Below are positions 27,094-36,610 of a stretch of DNA of 64,000 bases, piece by piece. Origin of the DNA: Saprospiraceae bacterium (GTDB lineage Bacteria > Bacteroidota > Bacteroidia > Chitinophagales > Saprospiraceae). Both the position numbers and the translations under genes were made by a program. Every line of letters starts with the position of its first letter. Within the stretch, counting starts at the first letter, position 1. Below the pieces are notes generated by a model. That model saw only the letters and a list, made by a program, of their open reading frames with translations. It made no database searches and was not told where the DNA came from. The stretch covers positions 52,581 through 116,580 of the forward strand of contig JAIYAP010000008.1 of assembly GCA_027488935.1 (NCBI GenBank), given 5' to 3'.

Positions 27094-27319
27094 GGAGAAA
27101 AAGAGAAAAAAGGGGCCACAGAGTTGCGCGGAGGTACGAGTTACACGGAGAAAAAAGGGGTTCCACGGAGGAGCTGGGAGGTACGGAGTTGCACAGAGAA
27201 AATTAAAAACTCCGTGTAACTCCATACCTCCGAGCTCCTCCGTGGCACCCTTTTTTTCTCCGTGATACCCTTTTTTCTCCGCGCAACTCCGTACCTCTGT
27301 GTATCTCCGTGGCCCTTTC
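27094..27319. repeat. Large imperfect palindrome built of CTCCGTG-type units
   Basis: Two 55-bp arms (27144-27198 and 27210-27264) are inverted copies with 49 of 55 matches around an 11-nt A/T loop. Shorter outer copies of the same unit (CTCCGTG, ACTCCGTACCTC) extend on both sides, to about 27112 and 27315. It lies between the convergent purM and response-regulator genes and could work as a bidirectional terminator. Its low-complexity unit recalls dispersed repeats found in many environmental bacteria. Confidence 0.88.
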
Positions 27320-27700
27320 CTATCCGTATTCCATGATCTCTAGAATTGTTGCCACAAACACCTCATTATCAAAGGGTTTGATCAAATAATACTCTGCGCC
27401 ATGGGCATAGCCGGTTTCTTTATCCCGTTGCGTGCCTTTTGCCGTTAAAAACACAATTTTAGTGTACTCCAAAGCCGGATTGTTGCGAATTTGGCGCGCT
27501 ACCTCAAAGCCATCCATCCCAGGCATCATTACATCCAGTACAATAATATCCGGAACCAACTGCTGGGCCTGCGCGATGGCTTGCTGACCGTTATAGGCCT
27601 TATGCACCGCAAAACCTTCCCGCTCGAGTAAAAACTCAAGGGCAATTACAATATTGGGCTCGTCATCTACGATCAGAACTTTTAACCCGGCAGAAGTCAT
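27320..27700 (-). CDS. Stand-alone REC-domain response regulator
   Basis: 126 residues, a complete receiver domain only: acidic pocket 'VDDEP' (11-15), phosphoacceptor Asp56 in 'DIIVLDVMMPGMDG', the Thr in 'FLTAKG', and the Lys in 'LIKPFDNE'. There is no DNA-binding or enzyme output domain, so it must act by protein contact or as a phosphate sink. It follows the symporter-kinase gene on the same strand with a 76-bp gap and is the obvious partner of that kinase. Cytosolic. Confidence 0.93.
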   Translation of the reverse strand: MTSAGLKVLIVDDEPNIVIALEFLLEREGFAVHKAYNGQQAIAQAQQLVPDIIVLDVMMPGMDGFEVARQIRNNPALEYTKIVFLTAKGTQRDKETGYAHGAEYYLIKPFDNEVFVATILEIMEYG

Positions 27701-27776
27701 AAGGCTCGTTTTTTTCGATATAAAAGTAAGGTAGAATTCGATTTGTTATAATAAAAATAGGATAATTTTCAAAAAA

Positions 27777-30539
27777 TCAATAGAAATCTTCTCTTTTAGG
27801 TGGTTTTGATGCTGTATCCAGCAAGGGCAACCGTATTTCAAACCTTGCACCATGGCCAAGCTTAACATTGTCTACCTGAATAAAACCTCCATGTTGATTT
27901 AGTATGGTTTTGGAGATAAACAGACCCAGCCCCGTGCCTTTGGGTTTGCCCAGTTCTGCGCTGTGCAATTGGGTGAATTTATCAAAAATGATTGCACGCG
28001 CACCCGGAGCAATGCCCGGTCCATTGTCCGACACCCACCATACCGCCGATGGACTTGCCGATAACAAACCAATTTCGACCGCCCCTTTTTCAGGATCGCA
28101 AAATTTCAGGGCATTGGATAAAAGATTGACGGCCACCTGCACCAATTGGTCGTTGTTGCCCTGTACCAGCACCGCTTCATCCGGTAAATCGACCTTTATG
28201 GATACATGTTGGGCGGTAAAAAGATGCGCCATGGATTCCACCGCTTGTTGCAACACGGTACGCAAATCCAGCGGCTCTTTGGGCATTTCGGCGCCTGCAT
28301 TTTGCAGTTTTTCAAGGTCTAACACCTGGTTAATTAACCGACTAATGCGCTCGCTTTCAGTTACCAAAATATGCAAATAAGCATCTGCTTTCTCCGGGGG
28401 AAGTTCGCTGCGGTAATCGAGCATTATTTTGGAAAGGGCCTTGATGCTGGTAACGGGCGTCCGTAATTCATGGGTGACGGTGGTGATAAAATCGGCCTTC
28501 ATCCGATCCAGGGTTTTCAATTGGTCATTGGCCAGGGTAAGTTGATCCGTCAGGGCCTCCAATTGTTTATTTTTTGCCTCCATCTCCCTGCTGTACGCTA
28601 CGGCTTCTTTTGTTTGTTCTAAAATACGCATCACCTCATCGATGCTGATGGGTTCTTCCTTGGTAATGCTCTCAATAATAATGCGTGCAGTGGCAGCACC
28701 GACGGCACCCGCCAGGTTTGTCTCTGCAAAGCTGATCAAATCGGCATGCGCTGTTTTTTCATTTACCAAGGAAACCTGATTGGCTTTTTCAAATTCATTA
28801 AAAATAGCCGCACTGCGTGATTCACTCAAAAAACGGGTTAAAACCTGACGTAAATCGGCAATTTTAGCCTCACGCTTCAAAATATCCCATTCCTGCCCAC
28901 TGTTATACTTATGGATATTGACAAACAAATCGGCCTGGGTAAGATTGAGCGTGGTCGGACGGGTATTCACCGAAACAATGGCATAAACCCAGGTATTAAA
29001 CAATAAACTCCAAAAGGCCGCATGGGTAATCGGATCCAGGCCGGTTAAGCCAAACAACGCACTCGGCTTCAAAAATTGCAGGCCAAACAAGCCGTTTTCT
29101 AAAAAATGGGTGGGCAAATAACCCGCCAAAGCAATACTCGGCAGTGGCAAACAATACGCCCATATCAAAAAACCCAAAAACATGCCTGCTATCGCACCTT
29201 GCTCGGTGGCGCGTTTCCAGTACAAACCACCAATGACGGCAGGTGCCAACTGCGCCACTGCCGTAAAGGAAATCAACCCGACCGAAACCAAATCATACGT
29301 GGAGCCTACAATTTTTTGATACCAATACGCCAATATGAGCATTAAAATGATGCTCAAACGCCGAATATCAAGCAACCGGGATATACCACTGACCAAATCC
29401 TTGTTGTATTCCAGACGATTGGCACGAATCAACAACGGCACAATGATATGATTGCTAAACATAATACTCAAAGCCGTGGTTTCTACCACAATCATACTGG
29501 TTGCCGCCGAAAAACCACCAATAAAAGCAACCAGTGCCAACCAGGGTGCGCCATATTTTAAAGGCAAATTCAGCACATACGTATCCGGCAACACCGAAGC
29601 ATCAAACAACATTTTCCCTGCAAGGGCTACCGGGAACACAAAAATATTGATCAGCAAAAGATAGAGCGGAAACACCCACATGGCCGTCGGAATATGCCGG
29701 GGCGTGCTGTTTTCTACCACCGAAATATGAAATTGACGCGGCAACAAAACAATGGCAAACAACGACAACATCATCAACATGTTCCAGGCAAGCGGCGACA
29801 CACCGACCGACTTAAATGAAAACAACACGGCGGTATCCGGGCGTTGCAGTGCCTGCTGGAATAAATCACCAAAACCATCGTACAGGAAAAAGGTCACAAA
29901 AATACCAACGGCAAAAAAAGCAATCAACTTGATCAAACTCTCAAAAGCAATTGCGGCCACCAAACCCTCATGCCGTTCATTTGGATCTAATTTGCGGGTG
30001 GCAAATAATACCGTAAACAAGGCCATCGCCACGGTAACATAAAAACCGGCATCCAGCCAAAGGGGCGTATGACCGGCCCCAGCCCCCGCCATCGAATAAC
30101 CAGTAAGGGTATTGATCCCGAATATGACCGCCCTCAATTGGATGGAAATATAGGGAACAATACCCAAAACGGCAATAATTGTGACCAAAACGGCCAACGT
30201 AGAACTCTTTCCATAACGGGAAGAGATAAAATCGGCAATAGACGTGATGCGCAGATTTTTAGAAATCACAATCATTTTGCGCAACACCATGTACCATAAA
30301 GGCGCCAATAAGGTCGGGCCCAGGTACACCCCCAGAAAAATCAGCCCCCCCGTAGCAGCACGACCGACCGACCCGAAAAAAGTCCAGGCCGTACAATACA
30401 CTGCTAATGATAGTGCATACACATACGGATTATTCACCACACTTGCACCGCGATCCGCCCTTCTGTCTACCCGCCAGGCAATCAGAAACAACAAGGTAAT
30501 ATACAACAACGAGCACCCGACAACAAGGCTTAATCCCAT
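27777..30539 (-). CDS. Sodium/solute symporter (SLC5) fused to a histidine kinase
   Basis: 920 residues. Residues 1-510 are a 13-helix SSS/SLC5 symporter ('YALSLAVYCTAWTFFGSVGR', 'LLPRQFHISVVENS'). Next a STAC-like linker (about 540-640, 'RQVLTRFLSESRSAAIFNEF'), a coiled coil, then HisKA with 'FITTVTHELRTPVTS' (His near 690) and HATPase with 'QLVQVAVNLLSNALKF', 'WVSDNGPGIAP' and 'GTGLGLFISK'. This is the CbrA/CrbS architecture, in which solute transport or binding is sensed by the fused kinase. CrbS is linked with acetate metabolism and CbrA with histidine/carbon-nitrogen balance; the ligand here is not known. The whole fusion looks intact. Confidence 0.92.
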   Translation of the reverse strand: MGLSLVVGCSLLYITLLFLIAWRVDRRADRGASVVNNPYVYALSLAVYCTAWTFFGSVGRAATGGLIFLGVYLGPTLLAPLWYMVLRKMIVISKNLRITSIADFISSRYGKSSTLAVLVTIIAVLGIVPYISIQLRAVIFGINTLTGYSMAGAGAGHTPLWLDAGFYVTVAMALFTVLFATRKLDPNERHEGLVAAIAFESLIKLIAFFAVGIFVTFFLYDGFGDLFQQALQRPDTAVLFSFKSVGVSPLAWNMLMMLSLFAIVLLPRQFHISVVENSTPRHIPTAMWVFPLYLLLINIFVFPVALAGKMLFDASVLPDTYVLNLPLKYGAPWLALVAFIGGFSAATSMIVVETTALSIMFSNHIIVPLLIRANRLEYNKDLVSGISRLLDIRRLSIILMLILAYWYQKIVGSTYDLVSVGLISFTAVAQLAPAVIGGLYWKRATEQGAIAGMFLGFLIWAYCLPLPSIALAGYLPTHFLENGLFGLQFLKPSALFGLTGLDPITHAAFWSLLFNTWVYAIVSVNTRPTTLNLTQADLFVNIHKYNSGQEWDILKREAKIADLRQVLTRFLSESRSAAIFNEFEKANQVSLVNEKTAHADLISFAETNLAGAVGAATARIIIESITKEEPISIDEVMRILEQTKEAVAYSREMEAKNKQLEALTDQLTLANDQLKTLDRMKADFITTVTHELRTPVTSIKALSKIMLDYRSELPPEKADAYLHILVTESERISRLINQVLDLEKLQNAGAEMPKEPLDLRTVLQQAVESMAHLFTAQHVSIKVDLPDEAVLVQGNNDQLVQVAVNLLSNALKFCDPEKGAVEIGLLSASPSAVWWVSDNGPGIAPGARAIIFDKFTQLHSAELGKPKGTGLGLFISKTILNQHGGFIQVDNVKLGHGARFEIRLPLLDTASKPPKREDFY

Positions 30540-30546
30540 GCAATGG

Positions 30547-30747
30547 TTAGTTTTTCCGTTTTCGAACTACCAAAGCTACGACGACAATCAATGCGATCCA
30601 AATGAAAAAGAAGTAAAAGAACTGAAGTGGCATGCCCCATACCAAGCGACGCTCGTCGAAGATGCCCAAAATCGGGTAGCTCAACAACAAAAGAAACAAG
30701 ATAAAAACGATGATCAAAGTACTGCTGCGATCGCTGGCCATGTCCAT
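30547..30747 (-). CDS. Small two-helix membrane protein, symporter companion
   Basis: 66 residues with two hydrophobic helices (about 10-28 and 40-60) and a charged tail (VVRKRKN). 'LVWGMPLQFFYFFFIW' recalls the DUF3311/DUF4212-type small subunits encoded next to SSS symporters. It begins 22 bp after the porin stop and ends 7 bp before the symporter-kinase ATG, so the frame 30547-30747 is preferred over the overlapping 30530-30760 frame. It probably assists folding or transport of the fused symporter. Confidence 0.78.
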   Translation of the reverse strand: MDMASDRSSTLIIVFILFLLLLSYPILGIFDERRLVWGMPLQFFYFFFIWIALIVVVALVVRKRKN

Positions 30748-30769
30748 AACGGGATAACAACTATTTGAT

Positions 30770-32227
30770 TTACAGGAAAATATGCGTTTGCAGGATCAAC
30801 TCGCCTTTGTACCCGGTGCGCACGATTTCACTGTTTTCTAATTTGTAAATCGGGCGCGTCTGGTATTCGAGGGTAATTTTGGCATGATGGCTGGTCACAA
30901 AATAATTGATCCCAAGTCCGAACTGCGTAGATGCATCTTTCAAACGATCAAATTTTTTGTACGTGGTCGTTGCATACGGCATAAATGCGGTTCCGTTTTT
31001 CAATTTGGGCAATTGGTAACCCGCCTGTACATAAAAAATGTTGCCGGTACCAATCGTAGGCTGCGCGTTACCGCCCCCGGCCCAACTTTCAGCCGATGGC
31101 GGTGGGGTTGCATGCAGGTTAAGTATACCAATGTTCCGAATATAGTTGGTGCCAAAATTATTGTGGTAAAAAGTGGCCAACACACTCAAAGCAGTACCTT
31201 TTTCTTTATTGATCGGCATATCCAAAAATGCATCTACCCCTATTGACAAATGGTCTTGGTAAGACGAGTCGCGGCCATCGATTGATTTATACAAAGATGC
31301 ATCATTATGACGATAAAAACCAGCACCCAAGTTAAACACCTTTTTAGAACCAAGGTACGAACCGACAAAAAACGGCAATTTATTGCTTTCTTTATCCCAA
31401 AACATCCAGTTTACGTACCCAGCCTGGGCCCAGGTTTCGGTCACTACGTTTTCCGCAACACCTTTCCCCACTGCGGCAGGCAATTTTCCATTCACAAATG
31501 GCTTGTTCAACGAAACGCGGTAATCCAAGCGGCCCAACTGACCTTTTGCATAAATGCCAAACTGGCGGGCAAATTGGTCCGTAGCCTCAATCGTTGGCCA
31601 GTTAAAGATGGGCGCATCCAGGGTCATAAAGTTCAACGTGCTGTTGCTGGTCAGGCGCGAAATACCATTCCAGTAAATCAAACCCGCTCCAACGTAAAGT
31701 TTATCTTTAAACAACTCATACTCCGTCCAAGCATCATGCAAAAACAGTTGCGGTTTTTTGCCCCCATTGTTGGCACCGGTAGTTGCTGCGGCCTGAAAAC
31801 CAACCGCCGTAGCACCGCCATTGATAAAACTCTGATTATTAATACCCCAGTGGGTAAGGATCAAGGCACGAGGAGAAATCTGCGCATACGCCAAAAAACG
31901 CGAACGACGCAGCGCAATATCCTGGCTCCAACCTTTCGTATCACCAGATCCATCAATCAGCTCGCCTTTCACGTCCTTGGTACCTGGGTTGTTTTGGGTG
32001 GCTGTTACCCAAATCTGATGCCACATTATAAAGCGCACATACTTGCTGCCGTCTTCACTCAATTTGAGGGTCAGGGGTTTATAAGAATGGTCGACGGGCT
32101 TAGGAGGCGCAATCACCACCGAATTCGTAGCAGGGGCCGTGGCAGGTGGCGTAGTAGTTGGTTGTGCATACCCCAAAACGGTGCACAGCAATGCCAGAAC
32201 AAGCGTATGTAAAATACGTGCTTTCAT
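30770..32227 (-). CDS. Outer-membrane beta-barrel porin
   Basis: 485 residues: signal peptide (MKARILHTLVLALLCTVLGYAQ), a Pro/Thr-rich linker, then alternating beta strands up to a C-terminal aromatic strand ending 'ELILQTHIFL'. Segments such as 'YVRFIMWHQIWVTATQNNPG' and 'GIYAKGQLGRLDYRVSLNKP' match the Bacteroidota porin family found next to carboxylate transporters. It is the outer-membrane entry of this uptake cluster. It is transcribed with the small membrane protein and the symporter-kinase. The upstream space has GTGAC-N9-GTCAC near 32289-32307 as a possible operator. Confidence 0.83.
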   Translation of the reverse strand: MKARILHTLVLALLCTVLGYAQPTTTPPATAPATNSVVIAPPKPVDHSYKPLTLKLSEDGSKYVRFIMWHQIWVTATQNNPGTKDVKGELIDGSGDTKGWSQDIALRRSRFLAYAQISPRALILTHWGINNQSFINGGATAVGFQAAATTGANNGGKKPQLFLHDAWTEYELFKDKLYVGAGLIYWNGISRLTSNSTLNFMTLDAPIFNWPTIEATDQFARQFGIYAKGQLGRLDYRVSLNKPFVNGKLPAAVGKGVAENVVTETWAQAGYVNWMFWDKESNKLPFFVGSYLGSKKVFNLGAGFYRHNDASLYKSIDGRDSSYQDHLSIGVDAFLDMPINKEKGTALSVLATFYHNNFGTNYIRNIGILNLHATPPPSAESWAGGGNAQPTIGTGNIFYVQAGYQLPKLKNGTAFMPYATTTYKKFDRLKDASTQFGLGINYFVTSHHAKITLEYQTRPIYKLENSEIVRTGYKGELILQTHIFL

Positions 32228-32340
32228 TCAAAGAAGTATTTAAATTATTGGAAAATGCTGTCCAAAAAACGTTGATTTCCAGGGCAATGTGACGACAGCT
32301 GAGTCACTTTGCAGGAAAATGATGCAAAAAAATGACAGGA

Positions 32341-32380
32341 AAAAAGTGGGAAGCAACCTATTATTCGGGTTGCTTCCCCT
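32341..32380 (-). terminator. Rho-independent terminator of the MFS/small membrane protein operon
   Basis: GGGAAGCAACC and GGTTGCTTCCC form a perfect 11-bp stem with a 9-nt loop. On the minus strand the stem is followed by ACTTTTTTCC. It lies 25 bp after the stop of the 32405-32650 gene. Confidence 0.88.
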
Positions 32381-32404
32381 GTATTGGGGTATGGATTTTA
32401 AGCC

Positions 32405-32650
32405 TTAGGCCTCAACTTCAATTTGGTCATATTCACCTTTCCAGGCATACCAACCAAAAAGGCACAAACCCAACATAATAGGGGTGAAAATTGGAATGAT
32501 GATGTACCAAAACATTTGCGTGTCCAGTACCGCCTTATTGTTTTTTACCGCCGCAGCAATCTCGGTTCCCGCCTGACTAAACATCAGGTAAACCACTGCC
32601 AGACCCAATGCGATCCAAAGAAAACCGCTAATTCTTTTCAACGAATCCAT
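32405..32650 (-). CDS. Small membrane protein linked to an MFS carrier (DUF6814-like)
   Basis: 81 residues from ATG 32650 (MDSLKRISGFLWIALGLAVV); the earlier start in the track adds 22 residues without family support. Two hydrophobic helices (about 8-26 and 46-68) flank a polar loop. Small proteins of this type occur next to MFS carriers in Bacteroidota (I recall the name DUF6814, not verified). It follows the MFS gene on the same strand with a 109-bp gap and is closed by the terminator at 32341-32380. Confidence 0.75.
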   Translation of the reverse strand: MDSLKRISGFLWIALGLAVVYLMFSQAGTEIAAAVKNNKAVLDTQMFWYIIIPIFTPIMLGLCLFGWYAWKGEYDQIEVEA

Positions 32651-32759
32651 ATATAATGGTGATTTATGTGAATGGAATGATTTTTTTGTGTGAAAATCGT
32701 TCGTGTAAAAGCACAAAACCGTACTTTATTTCGATCGACTTTTTTTGCGCAACAGCGCA

Positions 32760-34322
32760 TTATTCTTCTGTTTCATATCGGTTTTGATCTTTTTTGGATG
32801 GCAAGTACAACAAGCCAATCACAAAGCACACTGCCCCAATAATGATGGGGTACCAAAGCCCTACATACGGATCGCCTGAAGGGGTTTCTGTTGTCTTACT
32901 CGCATCAAACAAACGGGTAGCGATAAACGGCGTCAAGCCACCAAAGATACCGTTACCAATGTGGTATGGCAGGGACATCGACGTGTAACGAATGCGGGTT
33001 GGGAACAATTCCACCAAAAATGCCGCAATCGGGCCATACACCATCGTAACATACAGGATTTGGATAAATACCAGCAACATCATGATCCAGAAACTGGAGG
33101 CCGACAACCACACTGTTTTTGCAGTTTCAGGTTTGAGAGCAGGTTTGGACTTATCTGCAAGCACTGTTTTCTTTTCAACTAATTTCAAGGTGGTACCATC
33201 GGTGTAAGCCTTCACCGTCGTGGTGGTGTACACCGAGTCGCCCGCCGGATTGAGGGCACTGGCAAAATTCACGGCCGTTCGTTCTGCAATTTCGGTTTTA
33301 GCCTTGGTATTCGCCAAGCCGTACATTGTTTGGTAAATGGGGCGATAACTCAAAATGGCCAGCAACATACCACCCAACATGATGGTTTTGCGACCGATAC
33401 GGTCCGACCAGGCACCAAATACCAAAAAGAAAGGCGTTACCAGCAATATAGCGATGCAAAGCAGGTAACGAGTTTGCTCAAACTCTACGCCACAGGTGCG
33501 CTCAATAAAGGTTTGTGCGTAAAACTGACCCGTATACCAAACCACACCCTGGCCCATCACGGCACCAAACAAAGCAAGCAACACCATTTTCAAGTTGCCT
33601 TTTTTGGCAAAAGATTCTTTCAATGGATTCTTGGAAATCTTGCCTTCTTTTTTGATTTTTGAAAACAAGGGCGATTCGGCCATTTTCAAACGAATATAGA
33701 TCGAAAGGGCGATCAAAAACGCCGAAACAATAAACGGTACACGCCAGCCCCACTCATTAAAGGCTTCTACACCCACCGTTTTGCGGGTAGCAAGAATGAC
33801 ACCCAGCGACAGGAAAAAGCCCAAAGTGGCCGTTGTCTGAATGTACGCCGTGTAATAACCGCGTCTTTTTACCGGTGCGTGTTCGGCAACATAGGTTGCA
33901 GCGCCGCCATATTCACCACCCAACGCCAAACCTTGCACCAAACGCAACGTAAGGATGATGGCCGGTGCTAACATCCCGATACTCGAATAGGAAGGCACCA
34001 AACCAATGGCGAAAGTAGACAGGCCCATGAGCACCAACGTAAGCAGGAAGGTGTACTTGCGCCCAATCAAATCGCCCAGACGCCCAAATACCAGCGCACC
34101 AAAAGGACGAATGACAAAACCGGCCGCAAACGTGGCCAATGCCGCCAAAAAGGCCGCAGTAGGATTACCCGTAGGAAAAAATTGGGTGGCAATAATGGGT
34201 GCCATCGCGCCATAGATGTAGAAATCATACCATTCGATCAGGGTACCGACCGAAGAGGCTAAGATTACTTTCATCAAACCTTGGCCACTCATGCTTTCAT
34301 GATCCGTTGTAGATGTTTGCAT
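32760..34322 (-). CDS. MHS-type MFS transporter (metabolite:proton symporter)
   Basis: 520 residues with 12 predicted helices. 'SSVGTLIEWYDFYIYGAMAP' (29-48) is the hallmark of the metabolite:H+ symporter (ProP/KgtP/ShiA) branch, and 'GRLGDLIGRKYTFL' is the loop 2-3 motif. An insert of about 70 polar residues (about 333-405, 'AVNFASALNPAGDSVYTTTT') separates helices 8 and 9, longer than in KgtP or ProP (~430-500 residues). Substrates of the family are carboxylates or betaine. The neighbouring porin and symporter-kinase suggest a carboxylate. Intact and monocistronic with the following small protein. Confidence 0.88.
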   Translation of the reverse strand: MQTSTTDHESMSGQGLMKVILASSVGTLIEWYDFYIYGAMAPIIATQFFPTGNPTAAFLAALATFAAGFVIRPFGALVFGRLGDLIGRKYTFLLTLVLMGLSTFAIGLVPSYSSIGMLAPAIILTLRLVQGLALGGEYGGAATYVAEHAPVKRRGYYTAYIQTTATLGFFLSLGVILATRKTVGVEAFNEWGWRVPFIVSAFLIALSIYIRLKMAESPLFSKIKKEGKISKNPLKESFAKKGNLKMVLLALFGAVMGQGVVWYTGQFYAQTFIERTCGVEFEQTRYLLCIAILLVTPFFLVFGAWSDRIGRKTIMLGGMLLAILSYRPIYQTMYGLANTKAKTEIAERTAVNFASALNPAGDSVYTTTTVKAYTDGTTLKLVEKKTVLADKSKPALKPETAKTVWLSASSFWIMMLLVFIQILYVTMVYGPIAAFLVELFPTRIRYTSMSLPYHIGNGIFGGLTPFIATRLFDASKTTETPSGDPYVGLWYPIIIGAVCFVIGLLYLPSKKDQNRYETEE

Positions 34323-34855
34323 AAAAAAGGTAGTTTAAATTTCGAATTAGCAAGACAAACAAAAAATGATTTGGTTATTTAACCTGAAGACAAAAGTATA
34401 TACACATCTATATATGTTGTTTGTTTTAGGTAAAATATTTTTTAAAAATTTGGAAGAAAATTCTTCGACGGGGTAAAACCACAGAAGATTTGCCTTGTTT
34501 GGGGTGTTTTGACCGCAGGAAGTTCAGTTTTTCTATACAATGCGCGGGGATTTAATATGTAGGCATGGAGCGGCACGAAGGGTAAAGGGTGGTTGAGATG
34601 CGCGGTACGGAGGCGATCACTAAACTAAAAACTATAATATTTAGACGCTGGGTACTTCTGTCAAAATCCTAAGAGCCTGGCAATCTCGTCCTTTGCTAAC
34701 CACGGGTGTTGGCCCATGACCGATGTGGAGCGTATGAAGGGGGCAGTTAAAAAAGGGTGATTCGATTTCTTTTATCTTCCGTCTCATTTGAAAATCTACT
34801 TTAGGATGCTTAGATTTGGAACATCAAAAATTGTATCCAAATCCAAACTCCCACC
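34323..34855. other. Long intergenic stretch without a recognisable gene
   Basis: 533 bp between the divergent MFS gene and the first of the tandem PKD genes. The first 130 bp are AT-rich and hold CAAACAA and TTGTTTG boxes that could pair (34355 and 34419 regions), a possible operator for the MFS promoter. The middle part is GC-richer and reads as short broken frames on both strands; it may be degenerate coding DNA, but no family could be recognised. Confidence 0.5.
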
Positions 34856-36592
34856 ATGCAAGAACGATTATTGCTCTTTTTGTTAACCCTAATTTTTCCG
34901 CTATTCCTGAACGCTCAAGGATATGAAAATACGATGATTTTTGGGTACGCTGGCGGAATGCAATCAACAGGAGATGACAAGTTTTGTCTCAACATTTTAT
35001 CTTTTTCCAAAGGGAACTTAGAAATTACCAGTAATCAAAACAGCGAAATGAATTTTAATGATACCGATGCTGCTGTAAGTGACGAAGACGGTAATTTATT
35101 GTTTTATTTTAATGGAATTGATATTTACAATGCTTCACATGTTTTAATGGAAAATGGAGGTTTGTTGAATGAATTTAATGAATTTGGGTATGATCTTCCG
35201 CAAGGCGGTATGATAATTCCTAATCCTGGCCACCCAAAACAATATATTTTGTTTTACATGGAAGACGGATATGTGGAGCCTTGGGGGCCTGCAAGTGTAG
35301 GATTGTATTACTCTATTATAAATATGAATTTCAATAATGGGTTGGGGAAAGTAGTGGAACGGAAGGTACCACTATTGATAGATACCCTTGAATATGGAAA
35401 ATTGGCAATAGTACGACATGCCAACGGCCGGGATTGGTGGTTGGCAACAGGTGAAAATTGGGAAAATACGTTTTACCGTGTATTAATAGACCCAAGTGGT
35501 ATCCATTTGTATGAAAAACAGGCCATAGGAACGCAACGTATTTATGGTATCGGGGAATCATTTTTTTCGCCAGACGGCACAAAATATGTGATGTATAGTG
35601 CTTTCGGGGCTGGTGCTTACACACGCTATTTAGACATATATGACTTTGATCGATGTTCCGGTTTGTTTAGCAACCACGAGCATTTTGAAATACCAGATAA
35701 TTCAATTGCCGGAGGAATTGCGATTTCACCAAATTCACACTGGTTATATCTTTCGTTGAATACTGAACTTTTTAAATTTGATTTAACATCTAGTCCTGTT
35801 GCAAATTCAAAAACATTAGTCGCAACATATAAACCCTATAATGATCCTTTTGGAACCAAATTTCTTTGGTCATTCCTTGCACCAGATGATAAAATATATA
35901 TAGTAACTACAAGCGGCTCAAGAACCTTACACGTTATTCATGACCCTGATGAAGCAGGCATCGCCTGCAATTTTGAGCAAAATGGAATTAGATTATTGTG
36001 TAATAACGATAGTAGCCTCCCCACTTTTGCAAATTACCGCCTCGGTCCAGTAGACGGTTCCAATTGTGATACGCTTGGTATCGACAACGATCCCGTATCC
36101 TGGTGGCGTTATGCGCAGGATACGCTGGAGCCGGAAACGGTGCGGTTTCATGATTTATCGTACCATAATCCGACCGAGTGGTTCTGGGATTTTGGCGATG
36201 GTACAAGCAGTACTGCTCGGCATCCGACGCATACCTACGCAAGCGCAGGCGCGTACACCGCATGCCTGACAGTAAGCAATGCCAATGGCAGCCACACACA
36301 TTGTAAACCCCTAAATATTACGGTTTCCGTCGGGCAACCAGCCTGGGTATCAGGTGTACAAGTAGGCCCGAACCCGTTTTCAACCCACCTAAGCGTCATC
36401 CTCAATAGTTTGATGCCTGAATCGAAGTTTCGTTTGTTTGACCTCTCGGGGCGTTTGTACGCTAAAACGTCGGTCGTATGGGGGGTAAATGACATTGAAA
36501 CAGGTCCATTGCCCGCAGGTTTGTATTTTTGGGAACTGCAAACGCGGGGGGAGCGGGTGAAGAGCGGGAAATTGGTGAAGCAGGGAGAATGA
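34856..36592 (+). CDS. Secreted propeller-PKD protein with T9SS type A domain (tandem paralogue 1)
   Basis: 578 residues. Signal peptide (MQERLLLFLLTLIFPLFLNAQG), then ~370 residues of a seven-bladed-propeller-like region ('LAIVRHANGRDWWLATGENW', 'FFSPDGTKYVMYSAFG', 'GGIAISPNSHWLYLSLN'), a short conserved linker ('YRLGPVDGSNCDTLGIDN'), one PKD domain ('WFWDFGDGTSSTARHPTHTY') and a T9SS type A end ('GPNPFSTHLSVILNS'). The family is common in Saprospiraceae and probably surface-located. The DNA shifts from AT-rich to GC-rich at about 36040, where the conserved linker begins. It is paralogous to the next gene. Confidence 0.9.
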   Translation: MQERLLLFLLTLIFPLFLNAQGYENTMIFGYAGGMQSTGDDKFCLNILSFSKGNLEITSNQNSEMNFNDTDAAVSDEDGNLLFYFNGIDIYNASHVLMENGGLLNEFNEFGYDLPQGGMIIPNPGHPKQYILFYMEDGYVEPWGPASVGLYYSIINMNFNNGLGKVVERKVPLLIDTLEYGKLAIVRHANGRDWWLATGENWENTFYRVLIDPSGIHLYEKQAIGTQRIYGIGESFFSPDGTKYVMYSAFGAGAYTRYLDIYDFDRCSGLFSNHEHFEIPDNSIAGGIAISPNSHWLYLSLNTELFKFDLTSSPVANSKTLVATYKPYNDPFGTKFLWSFLAPDDKIYIVTTSGSRTLHVIHDPDEAGIACNFEQNGIRLLCNNDSSLPTFANYRLGPVDGSNCDTLGIDNDPVSWWRYAQDTLEPETVRFHDLSYHNPTEWFWDFGDGTSSTARHPTHTYASAGAYTACLTVSNANGSHTHCKPLNITVSVGQPAWVSGVQVGPNPFSTHLSVILNSLMPESKFRLFDLSGRLYAKTSVVWGVNDIETGPLPAGLYFWELQTRGERVKSGKLVKQGE

Positions 36593-36610
36593 TAATTATC
36601 TTTTCTAAAT

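Noticed and set aside
30530-30760. 76-codon ORF overlapping the small symporter companion
   Set aside because: The alternative frame 30547-30747 has two clean TM helices and correct spacing to both neighbours.
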